A DNA stretch of 64,000 nt from Prorocentrum cordatum (Eukaryota > Sar > Dinophyceae > Prorocentrales > Prorocentraceae), in contig CAUYUJ010018046.1 in NCBI GenBank assembly GCA_963575745.1, positions 89,501 through 153,500 of the forward strand, written 5' to 3'. Numbering within the stretch: position 1 is the first letter of the stretch; every line of letters begins with the position of its first letter. Shown piece after piece: positions 53,201 to 64,000 of the stretch. The translations under genes were made by a program, and so were the position numbers. Under the pieces are notes generated by a model. That model was not told the origin of the DNA. It did no database searches and saw nothing but the letters and a program-made list of their open reading frames with translations.

Positions 53201-53890
53201 GAATCCCGGGCATGACAGCGCGAACCGTGATGAGTCATATCTTCTGGGCAACTGGATCTATATCGACGTTAACGATTGCGAGTATATGTATGTATATGTA
53301 TGTATGTATGTATATATATATATAGATCGAAAACACTACGCGCGCGATCGGACAGTCCGATAACCATGGCAATCGCATTTTGGATGTTGCATATTATGAT
53401 GTTCCAGGTTTCTTCATTAAGTTTTCGTGTGGCATGATATCGTTGCGTATCTCTTGGCATTCATGCTCTTTGCTGTTCCGAGTTTCGTATGGCAGCGTTT
53501 CGTCGCATAATGTTCAGCACTATGGGCGGCAACGCACCCTGGCAGGTCGCCCGCCACTAACGCGTGCCATTCTCGGCGACATTCAAGGCATGAGCGCGCC
53601 CAGGCAGGTCGCCAGTCGCAAATAGCATCGCACTACGCATCTCGTTGTCATTTCATGGGGCGTCGGAATAGAGTACGGCATATGCGGAGCAGGATCCCTG
53701 TGGTTGTTCATGAGGTAGCGCTGCCCTTTCTCGATTTCTTGGATCTAAATCGCATGCCGTGGAAGCCTGGAGTGCCTCGCGCATGGCGTTATAGTCAGAG
53801 TGAGCGGCCATTCGTTGTCCCTGGGTGCGTGGCTGAATAGGGGACTCGTGGTGAGAACTATGTTTGTTGCGCTGTTGTTGTTGCCGTTGT

Positions 53891-54375
53891 TTGTTGTCGC
53901 CGTCCCACCCGCGACCCGCCCGCGACCCGCCCCGCGACCCACCCCGCGACCCGCCCCGCGACCTACCCGCGACCCGCCCCGCGACCCACCCGCGACCCAC
54001 CCCGCGACCCGTCCGCGACCCATCCGCGACCCGCCCGCGACCCGCCCCGCGACCCGCCCGCGACCCGCCCTGCGGCCCGTTCGCAACCCACCCGCGACCC
54101 ACCCCGCGACGCACCCTCAAGGGGGGGCGGGGGGGGATACCCGGACCCGACATTTGACGTTTGCTCAACGGCCTTGGGCGTTTACTAAACAGCCCTGCCT
54201 TGATCGATTCATTCCTTGTGTGCGTTTACAGAACGGCTCCTCTTGTCGGGGCGATTTTGATGGGGTTGATTGTCTGCCCTCTACACCCGCGACCCACCTG
54301 CGACCCAATAGCTACCCGCCCGCGAACCGCCCGCGACCCATTTCCGACCTACCCGCGACACACCCGCGACCTACC
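53891..54375. repeat. CGCGACCCGCCC minisatellite, two patches
   Basis: Units of 10-12 bases (GCGACCCACCCC/GCGACCCGCCC) fill 53900-54120, and a smaller patch of ACCCGCGACC units lies at 54285-54375. 54376-56420 contains only weak, mutually overlapping frames; I see no gene there. Confidence 0.9.
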
Positions 54376-56423
54376 CGCATTGGTGAAACGAAAAAATCGG
54401 CGCCCGCGGCGGGCTCGTTGCACAATGTGCGGAATTTTGGCGCCTGCGGCGAGCTTCTCCGCAGTCTCGCAAAGTGCCGGCGCCCCCACCGCCCCCTCGC
54501 TCTTACCCGCATCTGCGGGCTACTGCCTATTATTTTTCTTTGATCACGTATTACTTATTCGATCAGTTGCCGCCGGCAACTTTGACCGCAAGTGCCATTT
54601 TGATGTTGGGCCTGGGGCGACCCTTGAATGGGTCTGCTTTTAGCCTGGCTTGATCCGTTGCCGTCGCACTTTTGATCGCAATGCTTTTGAACTCTGAGCT
54701 TTTGGTTGAAATGCGCCCACATGATTCGAGTTCTTCTGCATGCGATGTATTGCACGCTGGTGGAAACACCCGCGTCTGCATCTGCGACGCGGCATCTTTT
54801 TCCATTTCCCCCATCCACGGTTCCCTCAATCTCGTCGCCCGCGGGGGGTCGCCCAGGAGTGCCGAAGCGTTTTGGGGGGCTCACCCTGGGCCCGCGAAAG
54901 GCGGGTCGACCCCCCCAAGGTCCATGCGCGACGTGTCTGGCCACATTCTTCCTTTCCTAGCCGTTGGAGGCGGCAAGGGATGGGCGGGTGCGTCGAGTGG
55001 ACCTCGCACCTCTCGCCCCGAGCCCCGCCCCCCCCGCGGGCCCGAGGCCCTCGTGGAGCAGGCGGGCAGGCGGGATTCGGGGCGGGGGGTGCGCGCGCGT
55101 GAAGTCCGCTCGCATCACCTTTCTATACATCTTCCCCGCTACCGTTTCGGTTCAGTTACTGGAACAGTCCTGCGTGACAGGGCGAGCGCCGCGCGCCCGC
55201 AGCGCGTGGGAAAACAAACCGACACCCCTCTCCCTAACCTTCTTCTGTCACGGACGCTTCAGTTGGTTCGACTCTTCGGTCGTTAACCTACACTCACATT
55301 CTCTGGCCCGCGCATAAATATTCCTTGCGCCTCGTCTGCGAAAGTTGAAAGGCGCTTGGGCGCAGACCCGAATGGCTTTTACAGTGCGGGAGGCTTCTGG
55401 GGACCCAGGGATTAGTGGTAATTCGCTCGCACGGCATTCGTAATAGCACGGCCTAGAATGCGATTTCGAGCGGACTGGGGCCCTTCGGCGTTTCCACCGC
55501 GTAGTATCAGAGCATGGCCTTGCCAGTCTTGCCAGTCTTGCCCGCGCCCCGCATTGAAGCCGAGGAAAGACGGGGGGGGCGGGGGGGGATCCGCGCGCGG
55601 ACAGGAAAGAAGGTTCTGAACGTTTGGAAGATCGCCCGACGCGAGATCGCGATGCAAGTTTGACGGCTACGATGGCATCTGAACTGGAGTAAGCACGCCG
55701 TTGGAAACACTCGCGCCCTCGGCTCTCTGTTCGGCAAGGCCGACTTCGAGCGAGGAGTCGCCCGTGTAAAGAGCATATCCGTTGTTCTCGAGGCGCGCGC
55801 CTCCCTGGTCCAAGCGCGCCCAGCATTGCATTGCTTTCAAGGTGCAGCCGCTCGGATGGAATCCGATATGCTGGCCCATCCTGCTGAAAAGCCCCCGGGG
55901 CCCCGCAGGCGGCCAGACAATTCAGCTAATTTGATTTTTCCGAGCTGCGAGCGCGCGAGCTCCACGCGGCTGCCCCTCCCCCCGAGCGCGCCCCAGCGGC
56001 TGCAGGGCGCTGAAGAAGCACCTGCTCGCCCGGGGAAGTGCGGATGGCGGGGCAGAGAAAACGCGCGCGCAGTTTTTTTTCTTTAAACAAAAAATATGAC
56101 GAGGCGCGATCATCTCGAACGGATTCGACATCGGCGTGGCGTCGGAAATCTAGGGCGCCTCTATTCGCCGACCGACATACGGACATTTTACGCGCGTTCC
56201 TGCGCCTCCGGGATGATCGCGGGCGGGCATCATAATCAGTCGGTCGCGAAGGAATGCCGCAGAAACCGAGGCTCCATGGAAGTCCGCGAAGCTCCAGCGC
56301 CATCGAGTCGACCGCGTCCTGTTCGCGAGTTCGCGGGGGCTGACTTCGGCGCTCTGTCCCAGCGCCTTCAAGAGCGCCCATTGAAGACAGACAGACTCGA
56401 CCAAGAAGTCGGGCGCGCCCGAC

Positions 56424-56760
56424 GTAGAGATGCCGAACTGGATGAAACAGTTGCAGGAGCGCCCGCTCCCGGCAGGGCCGCCTGCCTCCAAGCAGACTCG
56501 CGCAGGCGGGCGCAAGTCCGAGGGCGAAGACTTGCTGCTCTACGCGTTGGCTCGAGCGGCGTTGGCCGACTCGTGCCATCGCGGAGGTGCTCGGCGCAGT
56601 CTTCGCGACTTACGAGATTTCCGACGCGGTCGACGGCATGCCGGCGTCTCTCAGAGAGGCGGGAGAGAAACACGACGCGCGGGGCAAGAGGTGGAAGGGG
56701 AAGCAGCCCCAGAGGCATATCCTCGATTGGAGCCCGAGGGGCCCTCAGCGCGCGCAGATC
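56424..56760 (+). pseudogene. Retroelement ORF1-type fragment
   Basis: The frame MPNWMKQLQERPLPAGPPAS ... EGEDLLLYALARAALADSCH changes frame at about 56575 and continues EVLGAVFATYEISDAVDGMP, then ASLREAGEKHDARGKRWKGK. The LLL.AL..LA.S...R.L.A..FATYE pattern is one I associate with ORFs upstream of endonuclease-RT in dinoflagellate retroelements. Low certainty. 57120-58360 is GC-rich with G/C runs and no supported gene. Confidence 0.35.
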
Positions 56761-58649
56761 TTCCCAGCGGGCGCCCCGCAAGCCGCGCGCGAGGCGCCGG
56801 TTCGACGGAGAGCCACGCAAGACTTCGAAGGAGTTCTGGGGCGAGGCCGCGCGCAAGAGCACGCCCTGGTCGCAGTCCGAGCCGGCGCTTTATCTCCGTT
56901 GGCGGCCGAACAAGGGCGAGAAGGGCGACGGCGAGCAGGGGGGCAGGTCGCGCGGGGGCCGCGGGCCCGCCCCGCCAGAACTCGCAGGCGGTCTGCCGGC
57001 GCAGCTCGACGACCACGATCGCCTTCAAGGTCATTCGCGAGACAGGGGCCGCTCCCAGAGGCCCAGAGGCGCGTTCTGGCGCAGCAAACTCGGCAATTTA
57101 AATTAGCAGCGCGGCGGCCGCAGGAAGCGCCTCTGAGCGCGCGGCGGGGGGAGGGGCGGAAGCGGGGTTGGGCGGGGGGAATCGAGTAGATTGCGCGCTC
57201 GGTCTCCGACGAGAGGCGAGAACGCCTGGTCAACTAGCGCGAGGTAACGAGATCTTTTGAGGAGCAGGGGGGGCCCTGGGGCACGGATCCCCGGAGAGGG
57301 GGGGGCCCTCTTGTCCCCGCCGTCGCCCCCCCCCCCCCCCCTCGCACCTCGAGAGGGGGCGAGCGGGGTTCGCGCCTCGACCCCTCTGAAGGCGCCCTCC
57401 GGGAATGCGTGCCCGCGGCGCGGGCTGCCCTGATGGGGCGGCGCGCCCATTGGGCGAGCGCGCAGGGCCCGCGCCCAAAGTCGACTGGCGTTCAAAAGAA
57501 TTGCCCTCCAGAGACCGCGAAATCGTCGTTTTGCGCCGGGGCTCCATGGGCCTTTGCTCGGTTGTTCCTCCGCCACCGCCGCCGCCACCCCACCCCCCTC
57601 CACTCTGGCGAGGGATCGAAGCCCCGCGGCCTGCGAGCCCCGTCGCTGACGGCGTTCCAGGCAGTGCTTTCCAGGTTGTCCCAGAGGCCCCCATCCAGGC
57701 GCGCTGGTCCTTCTTGTCGGGGACCTCTGGGGCCGCGGCGGGATCGCGGCGCGAGGAGGGGGGGGGGGGGGGGGCGGGGGCGCGGGCGGCGCGGGAAGAA
57801 GGGGGGGGGGGTGCGAGGAGGGGGCGAAGTAGGAGGGGCTGGGAGGCAGCGGGGGAGGTCGGATATGGGGCAGGGGAGCGAAGGGGGGGGGGGGGGCGAC
57901 GAGGAGGATGGGATGGGGGGGGGCGAGGGCGAGGACGAGGAGGGGGGGGAAGGAGGAGGAGGGCGAGGAGCTGGAGGAGGAGGAAGAGAAAGAGGAAGAA
58001 CAGGAGAGAAAAAAGGAGTCTGCGGAGACCCATCGGGGTCGAGGGCGCGCGCGAGATTTCCGCGTTGAGTTCGCGCGTGCGTCTATGGAATGCTCTGCGT
58101 GCTCTGTCGCATCCTCCTCTGTCTCCTCCTCCTCCTCCCCCTCGTTCCCCCCCTGCCCGCCCCCCCCCCGCCTCCTCCTCGCCCGCCTTCCGCGGCCGTT
58201 TTGGCCCGAGGCCAAGATGGCTTCCTCTTCGCTGCCTCCACGGGCATAGCCCCCGCAGGCCTCGGCTTTCCGCGCGCTGCCACCTTCGGGGGCTTGCAGC
58301 GGCCCAAGCGCCCCCCTGCTCATCGCGCTGCCCTGGCAGGCGGCCGCCCATGTCATCCATATTGTGTCGTCGTCGCGCGGTGGTTCCGCACTCCCGCTGG
58401 CGGCTGGCACTCTGTTCAGCGCGACGTGCCCAGCGCTTCCGACGAGGGCCGAAGCGCGGGCCGCAGCCGACAGCGCCGTCGGAGAGGAGGCGAATATCGT
58501 CGTCGCGCCACCGCCGCCGCAGACACCCTCGCGCTTATGGCATCAGGTGCTGCAAGACAAAGGGCCGCCAGGTCGGGGCGCTCATCGGCCAGACCAGACC
58601 CCCCCTGCCTACCTGGTGGACAGCGGCAAGATCCGATCCAGGAGTCCGA

Positions 58650-59783
58650 CCCGCGGCGACCTCGTGGCCCACTCCAACTCGACGCCGAGCAGCAGCGCGC
58701 CCTGGAGAGGGACCTGGAGGCGTTTCCCACCTTCGCATCGCAAGCAGACGGCCTTGCTCAACAAGCTGATCACGTGCCTGCCAACCCCGCCGGTGGCCTT
58801 CCCACGCCAGTTGACGACCGCCCCCCCGTTCGGCCACTTGGGCTTCCCGCGAACCCCGACCGCGCACTTCGAGATCTCACGCAGCGCCAGACGTCCCAGG
58901 CAGTGGACGCATTCCAGCAGCAGGCAGACGCCCTCCTGGACCAGCCCCGCGAGCTTTTTCGCCAACTCCTTCAACGGCAAGCACTGCAGACTGAGCGCAG
59001 GCGGACTCTCTCCAAGACCAGGTGGGGAACGCCAAGCGCGAACCAGACCGTCAAGCAGCTGAACAAGCGAATCTGTGGGCGGAGATTGACAGGATGCGCG
59101 ATGCCTTCACGCTCGCGGGGGCCCAGCGCCCCATCGCAGACCTCTCCAGACTCTCCGAGCGGGGCCGCTCGCCCGACCCGCCCCTATTCTCCATCGGCGC
59201 CCAGCGGATCATGCCCCCCAACGTCGTCTTCAACGACCTCCACGCGCGGATCGCAGACGCTGGCCTCCAGCCCGACCACGTTGAGGTACATGGCGACGTT
59301 CCTGCCGGGCGCTTCGCCCCGCAGGTCAAAGGCGCGAGGGAGGTGGCCATCCCGCGACCCGTCGCCCTTCAGCGTGCTCTCCGCGACGCTGCTGGCATAC
59401 GGCGGCGCTCCTACTCCAAGGGCACCAGCGGGCAGCGGCTCGACGTTTTCACCGCCGCCGACAAATTCTCCAAGCAGATCCGCACTGAGACCCAGCGCAA
59501 GAAGCTTCAGCAGCTCCTCGCCCAGCGCCCCCCGCAGCTGCGCTGGAAGGCACTCCGCGCGAAGGGCGAGATTCTCTGCGACGCGGTCGCGCTGGCGCGC
59601 TCCAACTCAAAGGGCCGGGCCGACCCCGCCATCCTCGAATGGAACAAGCGCGCACTGGCGAACCCTGGGCTCAACGGCCTTGACCGCGGGGACATCCTCG
59701 CAGCCTCCCAGGCCCTCCTCGCGGACGCAGAGACTGCAACGCGGTGTTCCAAGCCGTCCGTGGGCCCCGTGGCGCGAGGTTGA
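58650..59783 (+). pseudogene. LINE ORF1
   Basis: The coiled-coil region LDAEQQRALERDLEAFPTFA, SQADGLAQQADHV ... AVDAFQQQADALLDQPRELF runs to about 59000. The frame then shifts and continues LQDQVGNAKREPDRQAAEQA, LWAEIDRMRDAFTLAG, FSIGAQRIMPPNVVFNDLHA, and a nucleic-acid-binding-like region ending LDVFTAADKFSKQIRTETQR. The stop is near 59781. ORF1 proteins of LINEs bind the element RNA as chaperones. The upstream frame from 58364 may supply the N-terminus. Confidence 0.55.
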
Positions 59784-59790
59784 CTCTTCC

Positions 59791-60660
59791 ATGCCGTCCT
59801 CATTCGTCGGCTGGAATGCCCGGGCACCCATGCGCACCAGGCCCCGCTGGCGGCGCCGCAAGCAAGCGGCTCTCATCAAGTACATGCGCAGCAAGCACGT
59901 CATCCTGCTTCTGGAGGTTCACGGCGCCGAGGTGCTCTTCCGCACCTGGCTGGGCACGCAGCCGCGCCCGCGCAAGCTCTTCCTCTCCGAGTTCGCGGCA
60001 GACCCCGCGCCCGAGGCGCCCGCCTCGACTGGCGACGTTGCTATTCTCATCCCCTGGTTCACGCCAACGCATCTGGAGCGCCTCCGCCCTGACCAGCTCC
60101 CAGACTTCTAACATGTCCCGCTGGTGCATGGGCGCATCCAGCGGCTGTTCATGAGCAGTGCGGGCACAGGCCGCTACCTCGCCATTATGGGCATCCGCAG
60201 CCATGAACACCAAGCGCGCGACCGTGACAGGGCCCGCACAGCTTGGCATGCGCTCCGCGATTGGGCGGCTCACGACTACACCGCGCACACCGCCCTGGCC
60301 ATGGGTGACCTCAACACCGCCAGCCGTTCGCCGCGCTGCTTCAACCAGCCCCGCGCGATGCGCGCGCGCCTCCAGCTGGGCAACAGCAACCGCCAGCAGC
60401 AGCCTTTCTGGAAGGCCCTTTTCGATTCCATGTTGGAGGTCGAGGCCGAGCCCCCCGCGCGCTTCAACAAGGCAGACTACGCTGCCTCATCCACCGACCG
60501 TGCGTTCATCAGCCCCCCCCCCCCCCCCGACGCAGGAGCTCTCGATGGCTGCCCACGTTCTGCGCGACGCCGCCACTCTCTCTGACAAGCGCCTCAGCGA
60601 CCACGCCGCCATCTCCTTCTCGATCGGCGCCAATCCACGCACTCCACCCGCCGAGCAAGC
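59791..60660 (+). pseudogene. LINE AP-like endonuclease domain
   Basis: Starts MPSSFVGWNARAPMRTRPRW; HVILLLEVHGAE is the L-Q-E-V/H metal-binding element with Gln replaced by Leu. A TAA at 60109-60111 interrupts it. The same frame continues GRIQRLFMSSAGTGRYLAIM, and ALAMGDLNTASRS is the GDxN catalytic motif. A C16 run (60513-60528) then shifts the frame to the closing LSDKRLSDHAAISF, the SDH motif. The nuclease of this family nicks target DNA to prime reverse transcription. Confidence 0.75.
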
Positions 60661-61530
60661 CACTCCTCCACCCGCGACCCCAAATTCGCCGCATCTTTGC
60701 AGAACATCATCGACGCTGCGGGCACGCAGCGCCCCCCCATCGAGCCCCGCTGGCGTCCGCACATCACGACATGTCCGAAGCTGCCCGCATGGTTCGGGAC
60801 GACCGGGCCCGCCTCAGCTCGGGGGGCCTCACCAAGCCAGGCTTCTTGGGCGACGGGGCCACCGCCGCGCGTTCGATCTCGCGGGCGATATGGCGCCAAG
60901 ACGTTGAATTGGCACGACGCCTTCACGCGACTATACGTAGTTGGGGAAGCGTTCCCTCGACATCGACTCCCCGATTCTGAGCTCACCGATGACGCTCAGT
61001 TCGCAAACCTCTCGCCCGGCCTGCACCGCGACTTCGAGGCTCGCCAGCGCACTCTGGCGCAACGGGCAGCGAGGCCCCCACGGAGCCACCCAGGGGCCCT
61101 GCCTCTTGAGAAGCTCCAGAGGGCGTTGCGGCCCCCCCCCCCCCGAAGCGCGCCCCCCCTGAGCCCCCTGGAAGCGCCGCCTCGCCCTTCAAGGGATCAA
61201 GACCACGGGTCAGATGGCCCTGCTGCCGCCACCGCCACCAGAGAAAGCGGAAGAATGGCCGACGCCCCGCGCAACCATTGGCGCCCCGAGTTCTCCCGCA
61301 AGTCCGTCGGCCCCGACGCCGCCCACGCGCGCGTCGACATTCACGTGCCGCATGGGGAAAGGCTGGACATCCCCCCGCCATCCACGCACCAGCTGCGGAC
61401 CTTCCTGAAGCGGACCTCCCCCTCAGCGCCTGGCCCAGATAGATTGCCGCGCAAACCCATGGATCGCCCGCTACCACTCGCTCTCCATCCTGGAGGGCCT
61501 GGCCCTCCACCCCAGCGCGGGGCACTAGAT
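60661..61530 (+). pseudogene. LINE linker between endonuclease and RT
   Basis: Pieces in changing frames: STRDPKFAASLQNIIDAAGT; MSEAARMVRDDRARLSSGGL and AIWRQDVELARRLHATIRSW; ELTDDAQFANLSPGLHRDFE; NHWRPEFSRKSVGPDAAHAR; and THQLRTFLKRTSPSAPGPDR. The last is the SAPGPDGLP element just before RT. TAG at 61526-61528 lies in the RT frame. Confidence 0.6.
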
Positions 61531-62450
61531 CCCCCATGACTGGAACGACTCAGACTTTGCGTTTCTCCCGAAGGGCGACAACCTCCTGGGCGAGCTCGCG
61601 ACTGGCCGCCTACCCGAAGACACCCGCCTTCTCTCGCTGAAGAACACGGACATCAAGGCCATCGCAGGCGCCGCGTATCACTTCATCAAGCTGTTCGGCG
61701 TCGACCGGGCCCACAAGGCGCAGCAGGGTTTCGTCGTGGGCAGGAAATTCACGCAGCACATCGCGCGACTGGTCGCTGCAATGCGTCGCGTTGGCCTCTT
61801 GGCGCATGCCTCGGAGCGCCGCCCCATCTTCGCCTGCTTCGACTTCGCAGCGACGCCCCCGCCCCTCGGCAGAACGCGGCTCTTCAGAGCGCCGCGCCGC
61901 TTCGGGCTGCCGACGGGCTACGCGCGCCTGTTCGAGGCCATGCGCCACGCGCCCACTTCCTCGGTCAAGGTCGACGGCGCGCGCCGCCCCACGTTCGCGA
62001 TCGGGTCGGGGTTTCCCCAGGGCTGCCCTGCGAGCGGGTCCGCCTGGGCGATCGCCATGAACCTTCTGATTGGCCGCGTCGCTGCCATCATCGAGCTGGA
62101 CAACGCGGATGCTACCTCGCAGAACTACTTGGGCGCGTGCGCGGACGACTAGGGCATCGTGTGCGAATCCACCGGGGTGATCGGCAAAGTGACGGAGGCC
62201 TTTGATGCTGCCGCTAGCCTCGCACTCCTCCCACTCGAGCCTCGCGTGTGTGTTGCCGTCCCACTTTGGGCGGCAGCGTCGCCTGCCGCCATTGCCCATG
62301 CCCAGGACCTGCTCTCCGCGGTTGCGCCCTCCTGGCGTGCGTGTTCGATCGAGGGGCGCGCCACATGTTGCGGGGTCTTCCTTGGCCCGTCGGCCCGCCT
62401 GGCTGGCCACTGGCGCGCCCCCGGGCAGAAATGATGGCAGCGTGCGCGCT
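61531..62450 (+). pseudogene. LINE reverse transcriptase
   Basis: Ordered RT motifs: DFAFLPKGDN; RLLSLKNTDIKAIAGAA (RPLSL.N.D.K); QQGFVVGRKFTQHI (Q.GF..GR); FACFDFAATPP (motif A, Asp present); GFPQGCPASGSAWA (motif B); and GACADD (motif C, F/YADD with Cys before ADD). A TAG at 62150-62152 directly follows the second Asp. The frame continues GIVCESTGVIGKVTEAFDAA and LALLPLEPRVCV (thumb-proximal element). The RT would copy element RNA at the nicked target; this copy cannot. Confidence 0.85.
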
Positions 62451-62454
62451 CGGT

Positions 62455-63160
62455 CCAGCATGTGCTTCTGCAAGCGATGCCACGGCTTGTCTCTATAACG
62501 CGCTTGTTTTGCCTACGCTAAGCTATGTGGGCAAGTTTTTTGTTGGTTTCCAGTCCCCGCGCCCATCGTTCGCCGTGAGCGTTGGATTTTCCGCAACGCT
62601 GGTCTTTCGCGATGGCAGATTGGTCGCCGCCTCCGGTACTTCGCTCGATTCAGGCCCCCCCCCCCTCCGCTCGCACCAGCGACAATGCAAGCCGCTCACC
62701 GCGCAGAGCGCGCGGACAAGGCTTTGGCGTTGGAAGCCCAGCCGCCGCGCCGCCACCACTTTCAGAGACCCTTTTAGGGCTTCCTTCCGCAGGTCCGCAT
62801 TCGCCTCGCCTATCGCAGTCACCCTCGCGAGGCGGATAGGCGCGCGGGGCTTACACATCGAACCCGAGCTGCTTTCCGAGCGATGGGGGTCTCTCACCAA
62901 ACCGCCGCCCGCATGCGCGCGCTCGCGCCGCGCAGCTGCGCGTTCGGCTGCGGCGAGCAGCCAGATTCATTCCCCAACTACCTCTCCTGTCCTCGCCTCT
63001 GGAGCCTCCTCTGGCCCCCATATTCCTCCACCCATCATCAGCGCGCTGACGAGCTGGGGGCTGGGCACCGCAGCAGTCGACCCGCCTGCGCCGAGCGACG
63101 TGCCGCCCCAGGCCGCCATCCGACGCGCAGCCCTCGCGCACCACCATTTTAACAAATACA
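62455..63160 (+). pseudogene. LINE C-terminal region with zinc knuckle
   Basis: ASDATACLYNALVLPTLSYV marks the usual post-RT helix. After frame changes, MGVSHQTAARMRALAPRSCA then FGCGEQPDSFPNYLSCPRLW gives a C-x3-C...C knuckle in which the usual His of the HYL.C element is Asn. An in-frame stop occurs near 62776. The pyrimidine tract at 63296 follows. Confidence 0.65.
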
Positions 63161-63533
63161 GAACGGCCACGGCCAGCCAGCCAAACACGCTGCTGGTTGC
63201 TGCCCGTGCCCCCCTCGTGCGATGGCCGAACTTTCCGTTAAGCCCGCTGAGGCCCAGGATGCGCGCTCGCCTCAGGCTGCCCGCGCTCTTCCTCGTCCGA
63301 CTCTTCCCCCTCCTCCCCCTCCTCCTCCTCCTCCTCCTTTTCCTCCTCCTCCTCCTCCTCCCCCTCCTCCTCCTCCTCCTTCTCCTACTCCTATCAAGTA
63401 ATATTGGGGCTCGAGCTTTACAGCTGACGAGCTCCAGTCTCTGTGCCGCCACGGGGCACTTGGGGGACTAGGCTAAGCACAATCAGCCCCATCCATTTGT
63501 GCTTCAGCCTCGACTAGTTTTCAAGTTGCAGCC

Positions 63534-64000
63534 ATGACTGGCGCGGGCAAGGCAGCCCCTCGCCGTGCATGGGCGAAGTGTCAGAATTGCCAGCACTGCG
63601 AGTACAATGACATCCTCGCCAGCAAGCACAACCTTTGTTGCCCTGGGTGTCGCCAGAAGGTTGGCTTGTACGAGAAGCCGAGCTCCTCGCGTCGGAAGTC
63701 TGTCCAGTTCGAGGACGAGGATGGCGAGGAGCTGCAGCGCCCACGTGGCATCCTGCGTTCTCCGAGCCCTGGCCGTGGAGGCAAGGGCAGGCGCAAGGGC
63801 GATGGCAAGGCCTCCGCCACCGCCGACTTGCTCAAGCAAGCCTTGGGGGGTCCACTGCTGACCCTGTGCCCCAGGCCAACTTGAAGCAGCAGGTCGAGCG
63901 GCTCGAGGCGGAGGCGGCCGCCGCCAAGGGCACCACCCCAGTGGAAGCCTTGCGGCGGGCCGACGGCGCCTGGAAGGACGCCGACACCGCCGCGGCCAGC
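63534..64000 (+). CDS. Zinc-ribbon/coiled-coil ORF, cut by the right edge (probable ORF1)
   Basis: Starts MTGAGKAAPRRAWAKCQNCQ. The N-terminal Cys pattern C-x2-C-x2-C...C-C-x2-C (CQNCQHC and CCPGC, residues of about 16-40) looks like a zinc ribbon or knuckle. A basic, Ser-rich linker (SSSRRKSVQF; RGGKGRRKGDGK) follows. At a G6 run (63845-63850) the frame must shift by one to continue STADPVPQANLKQQVERLEA and EAAAAKGTTPVEALRRADGA, a coiled coil running off the window. Unshifted, it stops at 63884. The Cys cluster plus coiled coil is the layout of dinoflagellate LINE ORF1s, and the position right after a LINE fits, but a host gene is not excluded. No DinoSL relic was found upstream. Confidence 0.55.

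Larger units (their letters stand above)
58364..63290 (+). mobile_element. Degenerate full-length-like LINE retrotransposon
   Basis: In order on the plus strand: ORF1 with coiled coil, AP-like endonuclease, linker, reverse transcriptase and C-terminal zinc knuckle. A pyrimidine (CTC)n tract follows at 63296-63396. At least three nonsense codons and several frame changes make it non-functional. The 5' limit is uncertain because ORF1's start is unclear; no target-site duplication was identified by eye. Confidence 0.8.

Noticed and set aside
57103-58410. 435- and 376-codon minus-strand and 454-codon plus-strand frames
   Set aside because: All overlap in a GC-rich, G/C-run region, with Pro/Arg/Ala/Gly composition and no motif.

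Overview
The window looks like nuclear DNA of a dinoflagellate. Three independent signs point there. Degenerate dinoflagellate spliced-leader (DinoSL) relics sit just upstream of three separate genes. Introns start with GT, GC or GA. Several coding regions belong to sequence types I recognise as recurrent in dinoflagellate genomes. The DNA is GC-rich, gene-poor and packed with micro/minisatellites and decayed retroelements. The species cannot be fixed from sequence alone.

Layout. 1-5300 (minus): two long open frames in the same register, separated by one TGA. The first is a retroelement ORF1-like protein; the second runs off the left edge. Both carry the same hairpin-forming 17-mer in frame. 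5.4-8.8 kb: GA and ACT microsatellites and a 105-bp tandem array. 9.16-16.6 kb (plus): one multi-exon gene, or a few adjoining genes, of about 14 exons. It starts next to a DinoSL relic, has introns of consistent phase 0, includes a Tpt1/KptA-like exon, and carries at least one frame break. 18.8-25.5 kb (plus): a multi-copy-type dinoflagellate protein (CxCGCxGW / KGDW motifs) in four exons, split by a 2.9-kb segment whose ends carry inverted AAGTAGGT clusters. 26.0-27.6 kb: a single-exon C2H2-like zinc-finger gene on the minus strand with its own DinoSL relic, enclosed by inverted TGGAGCCTC clusters. 27.7-43.3 kb: almost pure repeats (second copy of the 105-bp array, 11-bp and 7-bp satellites, GTC, G-rich and CACCAGCACGAC arrays). 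43.8-49.1 kb (plus): remains of a LINE endonuclease and C-terminus, a Ty1/copia integrase remnant, and an unrecognised coding-like stretch of lower GC. 49.2-56.4 kb: an inverted duplication, minisatellites and a pair of inverted CACTTTACAACC clusters. 58.4-63.3 kb (plus): a nearly full-length but dead LINE (ORF1, AP-endonuclease, reverse transcriptase, C-terminal zinc knuckle). 63.5 kb to the right edge: start of another zinc-ribbon/coiled-coil ORF, probably ORF1 of the next element.

How it fits together. No metabolic pathway is encoded. The window is a record of retroposition (DinoSL relics, LINEs, copia) and of short inverted motifs that repeatedly bound genes or sit inside introns. Most long open frames in the repeat blocks are by-products of repeat composition and were not called. 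All exon borders come from reading frame, phase and splice sites by eye and are approximate unless stated.
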